Positions 44,892-54,377 of a DNA stretch of 64,000 nt are shown here, piece by piece. The stretch is from Acuticoccus mangrovi (GTDB taxonomy: Bacteria > Pseudomonadota > Alphaproteobacteria > Rhizobiales > Amorphaceae). Within the stretch, counting starts at the first letter, position 1. Every line of letters starts with the position of its first letter. The notes below the pieces were generated by a model that saw nothing but the letters and a program-made list of their open reading frames with translations, had not been told where the DNA came from and ran no database searches. The position numbers and the translations under genes are program-made. The stretch covers positions 124,001 through 188,000 of the forward strand of contig NZ_JAEKJA010000002.1 in the NCBI RefSeq assembly GCF_016411865.1. Reading direction: 5' to 3'.

Positions 44892-45097
44892 GGTTACGCG
44901 TCTCCCGAGGGTGGTCGTTCGAACAAGCGTCCAACTTGTGTAGACCGGAGCTGAGGTCGTCGAACCGGCGACCCAACCAGTGCTTCCGCCGCTCTCTTTC
45001 AGACCCGACGATCGCGCCCGTCGCGCCAATGCGCGCTCATCGAGTGGGCGTACCTAAAATTAGCCTCCCCGGCAAGACTCTCGGCGCCCACAGAGCG

Positions 45098-46345
45098 TTA
45101 CCGAGTCGTCATATTCCCCTGGTCGCTGGCGTGCCTCTTGCCCTCCGCGACCGGGTTGATCGCGAAGAAATCAGCCACCGCCTGAGCGACGGAGGCGCTG
45201 GCGCGCACCTGCCACGCCTCGGTGAGGAGATCGCGCGTGTCCTCCGCGTTGGTGAGGTAGCCGAGCTCGAGGAGAACCGACGGGATGTCGTGGGCCATCA
45301 AGACGCGGAAGCGGGCGTAGCGATGGGCGTTGGAGTTCATCCGCACCGACGCGCCGAGCTGGGTGATGAGGTGCTCGGCGAACTCGAACGAGTAGGACTT
45401 GGTCTCGCGCCGCAGGAGATCGGCGAGGATGCTGCTCACCTCCTCCTGACGCTGCGGCTCGATGGAGCCGGACACCGAATCGGCGAGGTTCTCCCGCGCG
45501 GCGAGCGCGGCGGCCTCGGCGTCGGAGGGGCGCTCCGACAGGGTGTAGATGGTGGAGCCGTGAACGTAGTCCTGCGGCGCGGCGTCGGCGTGGATCGATA
45601 CGAAGAGGTCCGCCCCGTAGGCCCGCGCGATGCGGATGCGGCGGTTGAGCGAGAGGAAGCGATCGTCGTTGCGGGTCAGGCGGACGGTCAGGTTGGGGAT
45701 GCGCTCCAGGTCCTTGCGCAGGCGCTTGGCGAAGGCGAGCGCCACGTCCTTCTCCTCAATGCCATCCTCGGTGATCGCCCCGGGGTCGATGCCGCCGTGC
45801 CCCGGGTCGATGACCACGACGGGGCCGCTCTTGGCGGGTGCGCCCGGCTCTTCCTGCTCGGCCGCGGCCGAAGCGTTGCTGGCGGCGAGCGCGAAGCGTT
45901 CCGGTGCGGCCGAGGCGAGATCGAGCACGAGGCGCCCCGGCCGGCCGGCAAGCGAGGGAAGATAGAATTGGCGCGTGATGAGGGCCGGTTCCTTGAGATC
46001 GAACACGATGCGGCCCGACGACGGCGTCAACGCCCCGAAACGATAGGCCGAGACGAGGCCCGACGCCTCACCCGGCTCGGCGATGTCGAAGGTGACGTGA
46101 TCGAGGTCGACGACGAGGCGCGGTGGCCCCTCCACCGCGAAGATGCGGTGCACGGGCTCCTCGCTCAATTCCAGCGTGAAGCGCGTGCCGCCGTCTATGC
46201 TGGTGAAGCTGGCACTGGTCGCCGCAGCCTCGGCCGCCGACGCGCTCCGTCCCGCCATCGCGGCGAGCGCCGCAAACATCACGAGGACGATCGCGAGGAT
46301 CTTACTATCGAGCCGAGCCGTGACCATATGATTGCGGACCTTCAT
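45098..46345 (-). CDS. Periplasmic N-acetylmuramoyl-L-alanine amidase (AmiC-like)
   Basis: 415 residues. A signal peptide (about 1-40, with ILAIVLVMFAALAAMAG) is followed by an AMIN domain (about 45-150) and an Amidase_3 domain (about 185-395). Zinc and catalytic residues are in VVIDPGHGGIDPGA, GIEEKDVALAF, FVSIHADAAP and VLLELGYLTN. It cleaves the amide bond between MurNAc and the stem peptide during cell separation. The ATG at 46345 is used; 46327 is also possible. It is upstream of PBP1A and divergent from rne. Confidence 0.9.
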   Translation of the reverse strand: MKVRNHMVTARLDSKILAIVLVMFAALAAMAGRSASAAEAAATSASFTSIDGGTRFTLELSEEPVHRIFAVEGPPRLVVDLDHVTFDIAEPGEASGLVSAYRFGALTPSSGRIVFDLKEPALITRQFYLPSLAGRPGRLVLDLASAAPERFALAASNASAAAEQEEPGAPAKSGPVVVIDPGHGGIDPGAITEDGIEEKDVALAFAKRLRKDLERIPNLTVRLTRNDDRFLSLNRRIRIARAYGADLFVSIHADAAPQDYVHGSTIYTLSERPSDAEAAALAARENLADSVSGSIEPQRQEEVSSILADLLRRETKSYSFEFAEHLITQLGASVRMNSNAHRYARFRVLMAHDIPSVLLELGYLTNAEDTRDLLTEAWQVRASASVAQAVADFFAINPVAEGKRHASDQGNMTTR

Positions 46346-47101
46346 ATTGAGCGGCCCCCACCCTTTTGCGGGAAGTCGCCGTGGAGATCGAGTCCCTATC
46401 GGACGCACCGTCGCGCAATCGGCGGTGCACGAACGTGTTGTGGACAACAATCTTTGCCGATAGGTTGCGACTCGTTGACCTCGGTATGGTTTTGGGGCAA
46501 CGGGCGGATCCTGAGCGATCCCATTTTCGGGCGCTTGATCTCGAGGCACGGCCAGGCACACGCAAACGCGATGCCGCCGACCCGGGAGAATGGCCCGCAC
46601 CGGCGGCCTTATTTCCGTCGCCTGGTGCAGGAGACGACAGACGAATGTCATGGACGACGGGCGATGATGAGAGGACGGACGTGACGGGGCTTCCCCGCCC
46701 GGCCGACGCCTCACCGCGCCACGTCTCGTCGACGGCCACGTTGCCGTCCGCCGCCACGGAGTGCGGCGTTCCTGCGCTTTCGGTGCTTGCCGATACCCCC
46801 ATACCCACTGCGGCTCGACCGCGCCGCCTCGGCCATCCCGGCCGCCGGCGCGTTTCGTGCGGAGTTTCATGCGGTGCGAGACGGCTCGCCCGTCGGCGCC
46901 CCGACCTTCCCGGCGCGCCATCAGCGCACCAGACCTCACGCTTCGGCCATCCGGCCCGAAGCTACCTCGTCGGCGCCATGACCGCCCGGCCGGCCTTGCC
47001 GGCGCGCGGGCGTATCGCGCCAGTTCATCCCGTCACATCGGCCCGCTCGGATGCGGAAGCCGGCCCCAAAGGCCGCCGCTCGCGGAGCCAGGAGCTCATT
47101 C
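46346..47101. other. 756-base non-coding stretch between amidase and rne
   Basis: It holds the two divergent promoters and probably a long rne leader. The open frames here have the Arg/Pro/Ala make-up of GC-driven shadows. I see GTTGTGGACAAC (a 5-2-5 palindrome near 46436) and a 7-bp hairpin near 46940-46963 (GCTTCGG with CCGAAGC), but no confident promoter. RNase E genes are often autoregulated through such leaders. Confidence 0.45.
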
Positions 47102-50014
47102 ATGTCCAACAAGATGCTGATCGATGCGATCCACCCGGAGGAGACGCGCGTCGTCGTGATGCGCGACAAGCGGGTGGAGGACTTCGATTTCGAGGCCGCC
47201 AGCAAGAAGCCGCTGCGCGGTAATATCTATCTCGCCAAGGTTACGCGGGTCGAACCCTCGCTGCAGGCCGCGTTCGTCGAATATGGCGGCAACCGGCACG
47301 GCTTCCTCGCCTTCAGCGAGATCCACCCCGACTACTATCAGATCCCCCAGGCCGACCGCGCTGCCCTCCTCGCCGACGAGCGCGTCGCGGAAGAGGAAGA
47401 GCCCGCCCCCGCCCGCACCAAGCGCCGCCGCTCACGCTCGAAGGGCGCCGCGGCGAAGGCCGAAGCGGCGGTCGCCGAAGAGACGGCCTCCGAGCCGGCC
47501 GCGACGCAGAGCGCTCCGTCCGAGGACGCCGCGAGCGAACCCGTCGAGGTGATCGAAGAGCCGGCGGAGGCACCTGCCGAAACGGCCGCCGAGGTGACCG
47601 CCGACGCGGAGGCCGCCCCGGCCTCCGACACCAGCGCCGAAGCGGACGCCGGCGACGACAATCCGACGAGCGACATGGAGGCCGCCGCGCCCGCTCCTGC
47701 GGACGCCGCGCCGGTGGACGACGAGGCGCCCGGCGAAGCCGCCGAGGCCACGCTCGCCGAGTCCGGCGAGGAGGCGAGCGCCGCCGACGCCTCGACAGCC
47801 GACGCCGCGGAGGAGGAAAAACCCGCCCCCAAGCGCCCGACGCGCCGCCGCCGCACCACCAGCAAGACCACCAAGAAGTCCGACGACGGCCTCGCCGACC
47901 CGGTCGTCTCGGACGACCAGGACGCCGACGACGGCGCGAGCGAGGTCACCTCGCTCGGCAACAGCGACGTCATGGAGGAGATCCCGGAGCGGCGCCGCTC
48001 GAACCCGAAGAAGACCTACAAGATCCAGGAGGTGATCCGGCGGCGCCAGATCCTGCTGGTGCAGGTGGTCAAGGAAGAGCGCGGCACCAAGGGCGCGGCC
48101 CTCACCACCTATCTGTCGCTCGCCGGCCGCTATTCGGTGCTGATGCCCAACACCGATCGCGGCGGCGGCGTGTCGCGCAAGATCACCGACGCATCGGACC
48201 GCAACCGGCTGAAGGGCCTCGTCGCCGAGCTCGAAGTGCCGGAAGGGATGGGTATCATCCTGCGCACCGCCGGTGCCTCGCGCACCAAGACCGAGATCCG
48301 CCGCGACTTCGAATATCTGATCCGTCTCTGGGAGAGCGTGCGCGACCTCACGCTCCAGTCGATCGCCCCGGCCCTCGTCTACGAGGAGGGCAACCTCGTG
48401 AAGCGCGCCATCCGCGATCTCTACTCCAAGGAGATCGACGAGGTGCTCGTGTCGGGCGAAGCCGCCTACCGCGAGGCGAAGGACTTCATGCGCATGCTCA
48501 TGCCGAGCCATGCCAAGAACGTGAAGGCCTACCGCGAGCCGACGCCGATCTTCACCGCCTTCGGGATCGAAGCGCAGCTCGATGCGATGTTCTCGCCCGA
48601 GGTGACGTTGCCGTCGAAGGGCTACATTGTCATCAACCCCACCGAGGCGCTCGTGTCGATCGACGTCAACTCGGGGCGCTCCACCAAGGAGCATTCCATC
48701 GAGGAGACAGCGCTCAAGACGAACCTCGAGGCGGCCGACGAGGTGGCGCGGCAGCTGCGTCTGCGCGATCTTGCGGGGCTGATCGTCATCGACTTCATCG
48801 ACATGGACGAGCGCCGGCACAACCGGGCCGTGGAGAAGCGGTTGAAGGACGCGCTGAAGCTCGACCGCTCGCGCATCCAGGTGGGCCGCATCTCGCCCTT
48901 CGGCCTGTTGGAGATGAGCCGCCAGCGCATCCGCCAAGGCATGGTGGAGACCTCGATGGTCCCCTGCCCCGTCTGCGGCGGCACCGGCATGGTGCGCTCC
49001 ACCTCGTCGGTGGCCCTCCACTGCCTGCGCTCGCTCGAAGAGCATCTCCTGAAGCACGCCGACCGGCACGTGACGATCAAGACGTCTTCGGGGGTGGCGC
49101 TCTATATCCTCAATCAGAAGCGCGCCCATCTCCATGCGTTGGAGGAGCGGTTCGGCCTTCAGATCGGCGTCGATGCCGACGAAACGCTGTCCGGCCAGCA
49201 CATGAAGATCGAGGCCGGCACGCCGGTGGAGCGGGAGCCGGGAGACGTGCCGCCAACGGCGCAGCTCTCTCCCGATGCCGTAGCCGTCTCCGTGGAGGAC
49301 GAGGACGACGAGGTCGACACGGTCCAGGCCACCGAGGACACGGGCAACGGCGACCGTTCGTCGCGCCGGCGCCGGCGCCGCCGGCGGCGCGGCGGCTCGG
49401 ACGAGGGCCGCGACTATCAGGCGGGCCAAGCCGATGCGGCGGGCGAGGACGACGCCGACACCACCGAAATCGAGACCGAGGTCGAAGCCGAGACTCCGGT
49501 CGAGACGGCCGGCGAACCGGCGACCGCCGACGGCGGAGACGGCGACGAAGCGCGTGGCCGCCGCCGTCGCGGCCGTCGCGGTGGCCGCCGCCACCGCCGC
49601 GAGGGCGACGCCGTCGAAACGACGGGCAGCGACGAGAACGAGGCTTCGGACGAGGAAGGCGATGCGCCCGACCAGGAGGTCGCTCCCGCCGAGGCGGTGA
49701 GCGAGCCGGTGGTCGCGGAGGCCGTCGCGGTTCCCGATGGCGTCATCGAGGTGCCGATCGAGACGCCGCAAGAGACGGCCGCGGTATCGAGCGAGGCCGA
49801 GGCCGTCGTGCCGGACGAGGCCCAGGCAACCTCCGAAAGCGAGGATGCGGTCACGGCCGCGCAAGTGCCGGTCGAGGAAGCCGAGAGCACCACGGCCGAG
49901 GCCAGCCCCGAAACAGCGACGGAAACGGCAACGGACACCGAGACCAAGACGGAAGAGAGCGACGAGGCACGGCCGCGCCGCGTCGGCTGGTGGCAGCGCC
50001 GCTCGTTCTTCTGA
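47102..50014 (+). CDS. rne: Ribonuclease E
   Basis: 970 residues. The S1 RNA-binding domain begins at about residue 36 (RGNIYLAKVTRVEPSLQAAF) but is split by an acidic Ala/Glu-rich insertion (about 95-300) with two basic patches; it resumes at KTYKIQEVIRRRQ. The catalytic magnesium site is Asp in VSIDVNSGR (about 520) and IDFIDMDE (about 565). The Zn-link is CPVCGGTG (about 622). The C-terminal 250 residues are acidic with Arg-rich clusters, a degradosome-scaffold type tail. It starts mRNA decay and processes rRNA and tRNA. The ATG at 47102 follows GGAG; upstream codons to 47051 are not conserved. Confidence 0.93.
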   Translation: MSNKMLIDAIHPEETRVVVMRDKRVEDFDFEAASKKPLRGNIYLAKVTRVEPSLQAAFVEYGGNRHGFLAFSEIHPDYYQIPQADRAALLADERVAEEEEPAPARTKRRRSRSKGAAAKAEAAVAEETASEPAATQSAPSEDAASEPVEVIEEPAEAPAETAAEVTADAEAAPASDTSAEADAGDDNPTSDMEAAAPAPADAAPVDDEAPGEAAEATLAESGEEASAADASTADAAEEEKPAPKRPTRRRRTTSKTTKKSDDGLADPVVSDDQDADDGASEVTSLGNSDVMEEIPERRRSNPKKTYKIQEVIRRRQILLVQVVKEERGTKGAALTTYLSLAGRYSVLMPNTDRGGGVSRKITDASDRNRLKGLVAELEVPEGMGIILRTAGASRTKTEIRRDFEYLIRLWESVRDLTLQSIAPALVYEEGNLVKRAIRDLYSKEIDEVLVSGEAAYREAKDFMRMLMPSHAKNVKAYREPTPIFTAFGIEAQLDAMFSPEVTLPSKGYIVINPTEALVSIDVNSGRSTKEHSIEETALKTNLEAADEVARQLRLRDLAGLIVIDFIDMDERRHNRAVEKRLKDALKLDRSRIQVGRISPFGLLEMSRQRIRQGMVETSMVPCPVCGGTGMVRSTSSVALHCLRSLEEHLLKHADRHVTIKTSSGVALYILNQKRAHLHALEERFGLQIGVDADETLSGQHMKIEAGTPVEREPGDVPPTAQLSPDAVAVSVEDEDDEVDTVQATEDTGNGDRSSRRRRRRRRRGGSDEGRDYQAGQADAAGEDDADTTEIETEVEAETPVETAGEPATADGGDGDEARGRRRRGRRGGRRHRREGDAVETTGSDENEASDEEGDAPDQEVAPAEAVSEPVVAEAVAVPDGVIEVPIETPQETAAVSSEAEAVVPDEAQATSESEDAVTAAQVPVEEAESTTAEASPETATETATDTETKTEESDEARPRRVGWWQRRSFF

Positions 50015-50044
50015 TCTCAGGCCTCAATCGAATGTGACACCCCT

Positions 50045-50077
50045 GCGGCGGCGTGCCTCTACAAGGCGCGCCGCCGC
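50045..50077 (+). terminator. Hairpin after rne
   Basis: A 13-bp stem with one wobble (GCGGCGGCGTGCC, 50045-50057, with GGCGCGCCGCCGC, 50065-50077) and a seven-base loop starts 31 bases past the rne stop. It is very stable but has no T run. Confidence 0.5.
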
Positions 50078-50117
50078 CGCGCTAACGAGAGACCATCTTC
50101 ACAGCGAAGGGCTCAAC

Positions 50118-50870
50118 ATGATCCGCATATTCCTCACCCTCCTGGCAGCGGCGCCGCTTCTCCTTTTCGGCCCGCGCGCCGACGCTGAGGACGCGCCGCT
50201 GACGAAGAGCGACGTCGAAGCCATCATGCGCGACTATCTCCTCGCCAATCCGGAGATTTTGGAAGAGGCGTTCACCGCCCTTCAGGCCAAGCGCCAGGCC
50301 GAGGCGGAAGCGGCCCGCAAGGGCTCGCTGTCGCAATATCGCGATGCGCTGGAGAACACGCCGGGCGACCCCGTGCTCGGCAATCCCGCCGGTGACGTCA
50401 CGATGGTGGAGTTCTTCGACTACAACTGCGGCTATTGCCGCCGCGCCCACGAGGATCTCGAGCGGCTGATCGCCGCCGACCCGCAGCTCAAGGTCATCAT
50501 GAAGGAGTTCCCGGTGCTCGGCCAGGGCTCCATGGAGGCGGCGGCCGTGTCGATCCTCGTCAACGACCTCGTCCCCGAATCCTACCCCGAGTTCCACGAG
50601 CGTCTGATCACCGCCGACGGCCAGGCCAACGAGAAGGTGGCCCTCAGCATCGCCACCGACATGGGCCTGCCGGTGGACGAGATCCGCGCCAAGCTGCGCT
50701 CCGACAAGGTGCGCGAGACGGTGCAGTCGAGCTACGAGATCGCCCAGGCGCTCGGCCTGTCAGGTACCCCCTCCTACGTGGTCGGCGACACGGTGGAGTT
50801 CGGTGCCGTGGGCTACGACACGCTGCGCACGCGCATCAACGAGGCGCGGTGCGGCGAGATGGAGTGCTGA
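50118..50870 (+). CDS. DsbA-family thioredoxin-fold protein, periplasmic
   Basis: 250 residues. A signal peptide (about 1-24, ending RADAED) is followed by a helical N-terminal segment (about 28-70) and a DsbA/Com1-like thioredoxin domain (about 92-245). The active site is Cys104-Gly-Tyr-Cys107 (FFDYNCGYCRRA), and cis-Pro lies in LSGTPSYVVG. The helical N-terminal extension resembles the oligomerising ScsC-type/Com1 proteins, which act as disulfide isomerases or reductases. It lies between rne and accB, with its own ribosome site. Confidence 0.9.
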   Translation: MIRIFLTLLAAAPLLLFGPRADAEDAPLTKSDVEAIMRDYLLANPEILEEAFTALQAKRQAEAEAARKGSLSQYRDALENTPGDPVLGNPAGDVTMVEFFDYNCGYCRRAHEDLERLIAADPQLKVIMKEFPVLGQGSMEAAAVSILVNDLVPESYPEFHERLITADGQANEKVALSIATDMGLPVDEIRAKLRSDKVRETVQSSYEIAQALGLSGTPSYVVGDTVEFGAVGYDTLRTRINEARCGEMEC

Positions 50871-50997
50871 TCGGCAGCTCTTTCAGCGCCCGGGCTGCGG
50901 CAATCTTGTGTCCGGCGCGAGGCTTCGGCTAGTGGATGAGCCACGCACCGCGCACCATGTGTGCATGCGCAGGGGCGGGTTTCGCCCCCACGCATCC

Positions 50998-51085
50998 TCC
51001 CACGGTGGATCACTGTGGGATCGGCGCGAATCCACTCGGCTTGCCGGCAGAGTTCCCGTATGAGGGAGAATGCCGGCTGCCGGCA
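50998..51085 (+). promoter_or_regulatory. Inverted repeats upstream of accB
   Basis: Two inverted repeats lie in the 297-base gap before accB. At 50998-51020, TCCCACGGTG and CACTGTGGGA form a 10-bp stem (one wobble) with a GAT loop. At 51071-51085, TGCCGGC-T-GCCGGCA is a perfect 7-1-7 repeat. Either could be an operator or leader hairpin for the accB-accC-aat operon, or the first a terminator for the upstream gene. Confidence 0.35.
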
Positions 51086-51167
51086 CATCATCCGGAAGGG
51101 CTACCACCCTTCGCATTGACATGAGAGGGCACGGCGCGCCGGTCGGCGACCGGCGGCGTTCATCCAC

Positions 51168-51622
51168 ATGGCAGACACCCCAAGCATCGACGAAGCGGCG
51201 ATCCGCGCCATTGCCGCGCTGCTCCACGAGGCGGACCTCTCCGAGATCGAGATTGTCGAAGGCGACAGGAAGCTGCGCGTGGCGCGGCAGGTTGCGCCCG
51301 CTCCCGTCGTGGTGCCGGCGGCACCCGCAGCGGCGCCGGCCGTCGCCCCCGCGGCTGCGGGTGCCGCGGCGGCCCCGCAGGGCAAGCGGGAAGGCATCGT
51401 GCTGTCGCCCATGGTCGGCACCGCCTATCGCGCACCGGAGCCCGGCTCCCGGCCCTTCGTGGAAGTGGGCGACAGCGTTCGTGCCGGCCAGGTGGTGATG
51501 ATCGTGGAAGCGATGAAGACGATGAACCAGATCGTCGCCGAGATCTCCGGCACGGTCAGCGAGATCCTGGTGGAAGACGGTCAGCCCGTGGAGTACGGCG
51601 AGCCGCTGTTGGCGATCAGCTG

Positions 51623-51623
<1 letters not shown>
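51168..51623 (+). CDS. accB: Biotin carboxyl carrier protein of acetyl-CoA carboxylase
   Basis: 151 residues. A short N-terminal helix region ([20 protein letters not shown]) is followed by an Ala/Pro linker (about 41-70) and the biotinyl domain (about 76-151). The biotinylated lysine is Lys117 in VEAMKTMN. The stop overlaps the accC start by one base (TGATG). It carries carboxybiotin for the first step of fatty acid synthesis. Confidence 0.95.
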
Positions 51624-52968
<1,345 letters not shown>

Positions 52969-52972
<4 letters not shown>

Positions 52973-53634
52973 CGAGCCCCGACAACATCGTGCTTGAGAT
53001 CACCCCTGAGGTCCTGCTGAAGGCGTACGCGTGCGGGATATTCCCGATGGCGGAGTCGGCCGACGACCCGGGACTCTACTGGATCGAGCCCGAACGTCGC
53101 GGCATCCTGCCCCTTGATGATTTCCACGTCCCGAGCCGCCTCGCCCGCCTCGTGCGGCAGGATCGCTTCGAGGTGCGCGTCGACACCGCCTTCTCTGCGG
53201 TGCTCGACGGCTGCGCCGCCCCCGCTCCGGGCCGCCAGCGCACGTGGATCAACAGCCGCATTCGCCAGCTCTATACGAGCCTCCACGCCCTCGGTCAGGC
53301 CCATTCGGTGGAGGCCTGGCTCGACGGCGAGCTCGTCGGCGGCCTCTACGGCGTGCGTCTCGCGGGTGCCTTCTTCGGCGAATCGATGTTCTCGCGGGTG
53401 CGCGATGCTTCCAAGGTCGCCCTCGTCCACCTCGCCGGGCGGCTGCGGCGCGGTGGCTTCACCTTGCTCGACGCCCAGTTCATCACCGATCACCTCGCCC
53501 AGTTCGGCGCGGTGGAGATCAGCCGGAACCAGTATCAGCGGCTCCTCGACCAAGCCCTCGAGGTGAACGCCGACTTCGCGCCGGCCACGGCCCTCAGCGG
53601 CGTCGACGCGCTCGCCGCCATCAATCCTCGATAA
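52969..53634 (+). CDS. aat: Leucyl/phenylalanyl-tRNA--protein transferase
   Basis: 221 residues. The family start is [15 protein letters not shown], with [30 protein letters not shown] and [21 protein letters not shown]. It adds Leu or Phe from tRNA to N-terminal Arg/Lys for N-end-rule degradation. The ATG at 52969 overlaps the accC stop in ATGA; the frame start at 52933 lies inside accC. Its end overlaps the convergent DUF2155 gene by 14 bases. Confidence 0.94.
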
Positions 53635-54160
53635 GGTCGGGCGGCACCTCTTCCTCCTCCTGCTGCTGCGCCACGAAGGGGCGGCGGCGAGGCACGGGGA
53701 ACCATCCGTCGGGGCGATCGATGAGCCCCATCGGGTCCTGCGCGTAGTCGCCCTGCTTGAAGCCCGGCGGCGGAGCGACGTCCGAGGATAGGACGCAGTC
53801 CTTCAGCCAGACGTCGTAGACCGGATGCTCGACGGCGTTGAGGCCCGGGCTCGCCGCGAACATCCAGCCGGTGAAGATCCGACGGATCCGCGAATCGAGG
53901 GTGATCTCGTCCACCTCGGCGAACACCATCGTGTTCGGCTCCTCGGTGGGAGGCTGGGTGAGGCAGGTCCGCGGCGTCACACGCAGAGCGCCGAACTGCA
54001 CCGTCTCGTCGATGTAGACGTCGAACGAGATGATGCGCCCCGTCACCTTGTCGAGGCCGGAGAACACGGCGATGGGGTTCTTGATGGGCGCGGCCGCGAC
54101 GGGTCCCGTCAGAAGGCCGAGTGCGAGGCTCGCGACGCAGAGAGAAAGAGAACGGATCAT
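53621..54160 (-). CDS. DUF2155 secreted protein
   Basis: 179 residues with a signal peptide (about 1-24, ending GPVAAAP). The DUF2155 core follows: [63 protein letters not shown] with two cysteines that could pair. The C-terminus is acidic and Gln-rich. The function is not known; it is often next to aat in Rhizobiales. The ATG at 54160 gives the signal peptide. Confidence 0.9.
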   Translation of the reverse strand: MIRSLSLCVASLALGLLTGPVAAAPIKNPIAVFSGLDKVTGRIISFDVYIDETVQFGALRVTPRTCLTQPPTEEPNTMVFAEVDEITLDSRIRRIFTGWMFAASPGLNAVEHPVYDVWLKDCVLSSDVAPPPGFKQGDYAQDPMGLIDRPDGWFPVPRRRPFVAQQQEEEEVPPDLIED

Positions 54161-54377
54161 CACAGATTCAAACGGCGGGCGCGGTCGCGACATCGGCGAC
54201 GAGCCGCGCACTCCGGTCATGGCTCTCGGCGGAGCACTTCTGTTCGGCGACGAACTTCTGCACAGCCATCATTCCTGTTCGTGGCGGCGGACGGTCGGCG
54301 ACGCGGCGGGTTGGGAACGCTCCCTCACTGCGCCACCTTCCTCATGCCGCGCCCTGCGCTGCGTGGCAACTTACCGA

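Noticed and set aside
42219-44954. A 911-codon open frame antisense to PBP1A, and similar long antisense frames at 1423-2958 and 54891-57419
   Set aside because: They are mirror images of well-identified genes in GC-rich DNA, with His/Arg/Val-rich content and no recognisable domain.
46366-47223. Open frame of 285 codons upstream of and into rne
   Set aside because: It overlaps the rne start in another frame, is Arg/Pro/Ala-rich and shows no domain.
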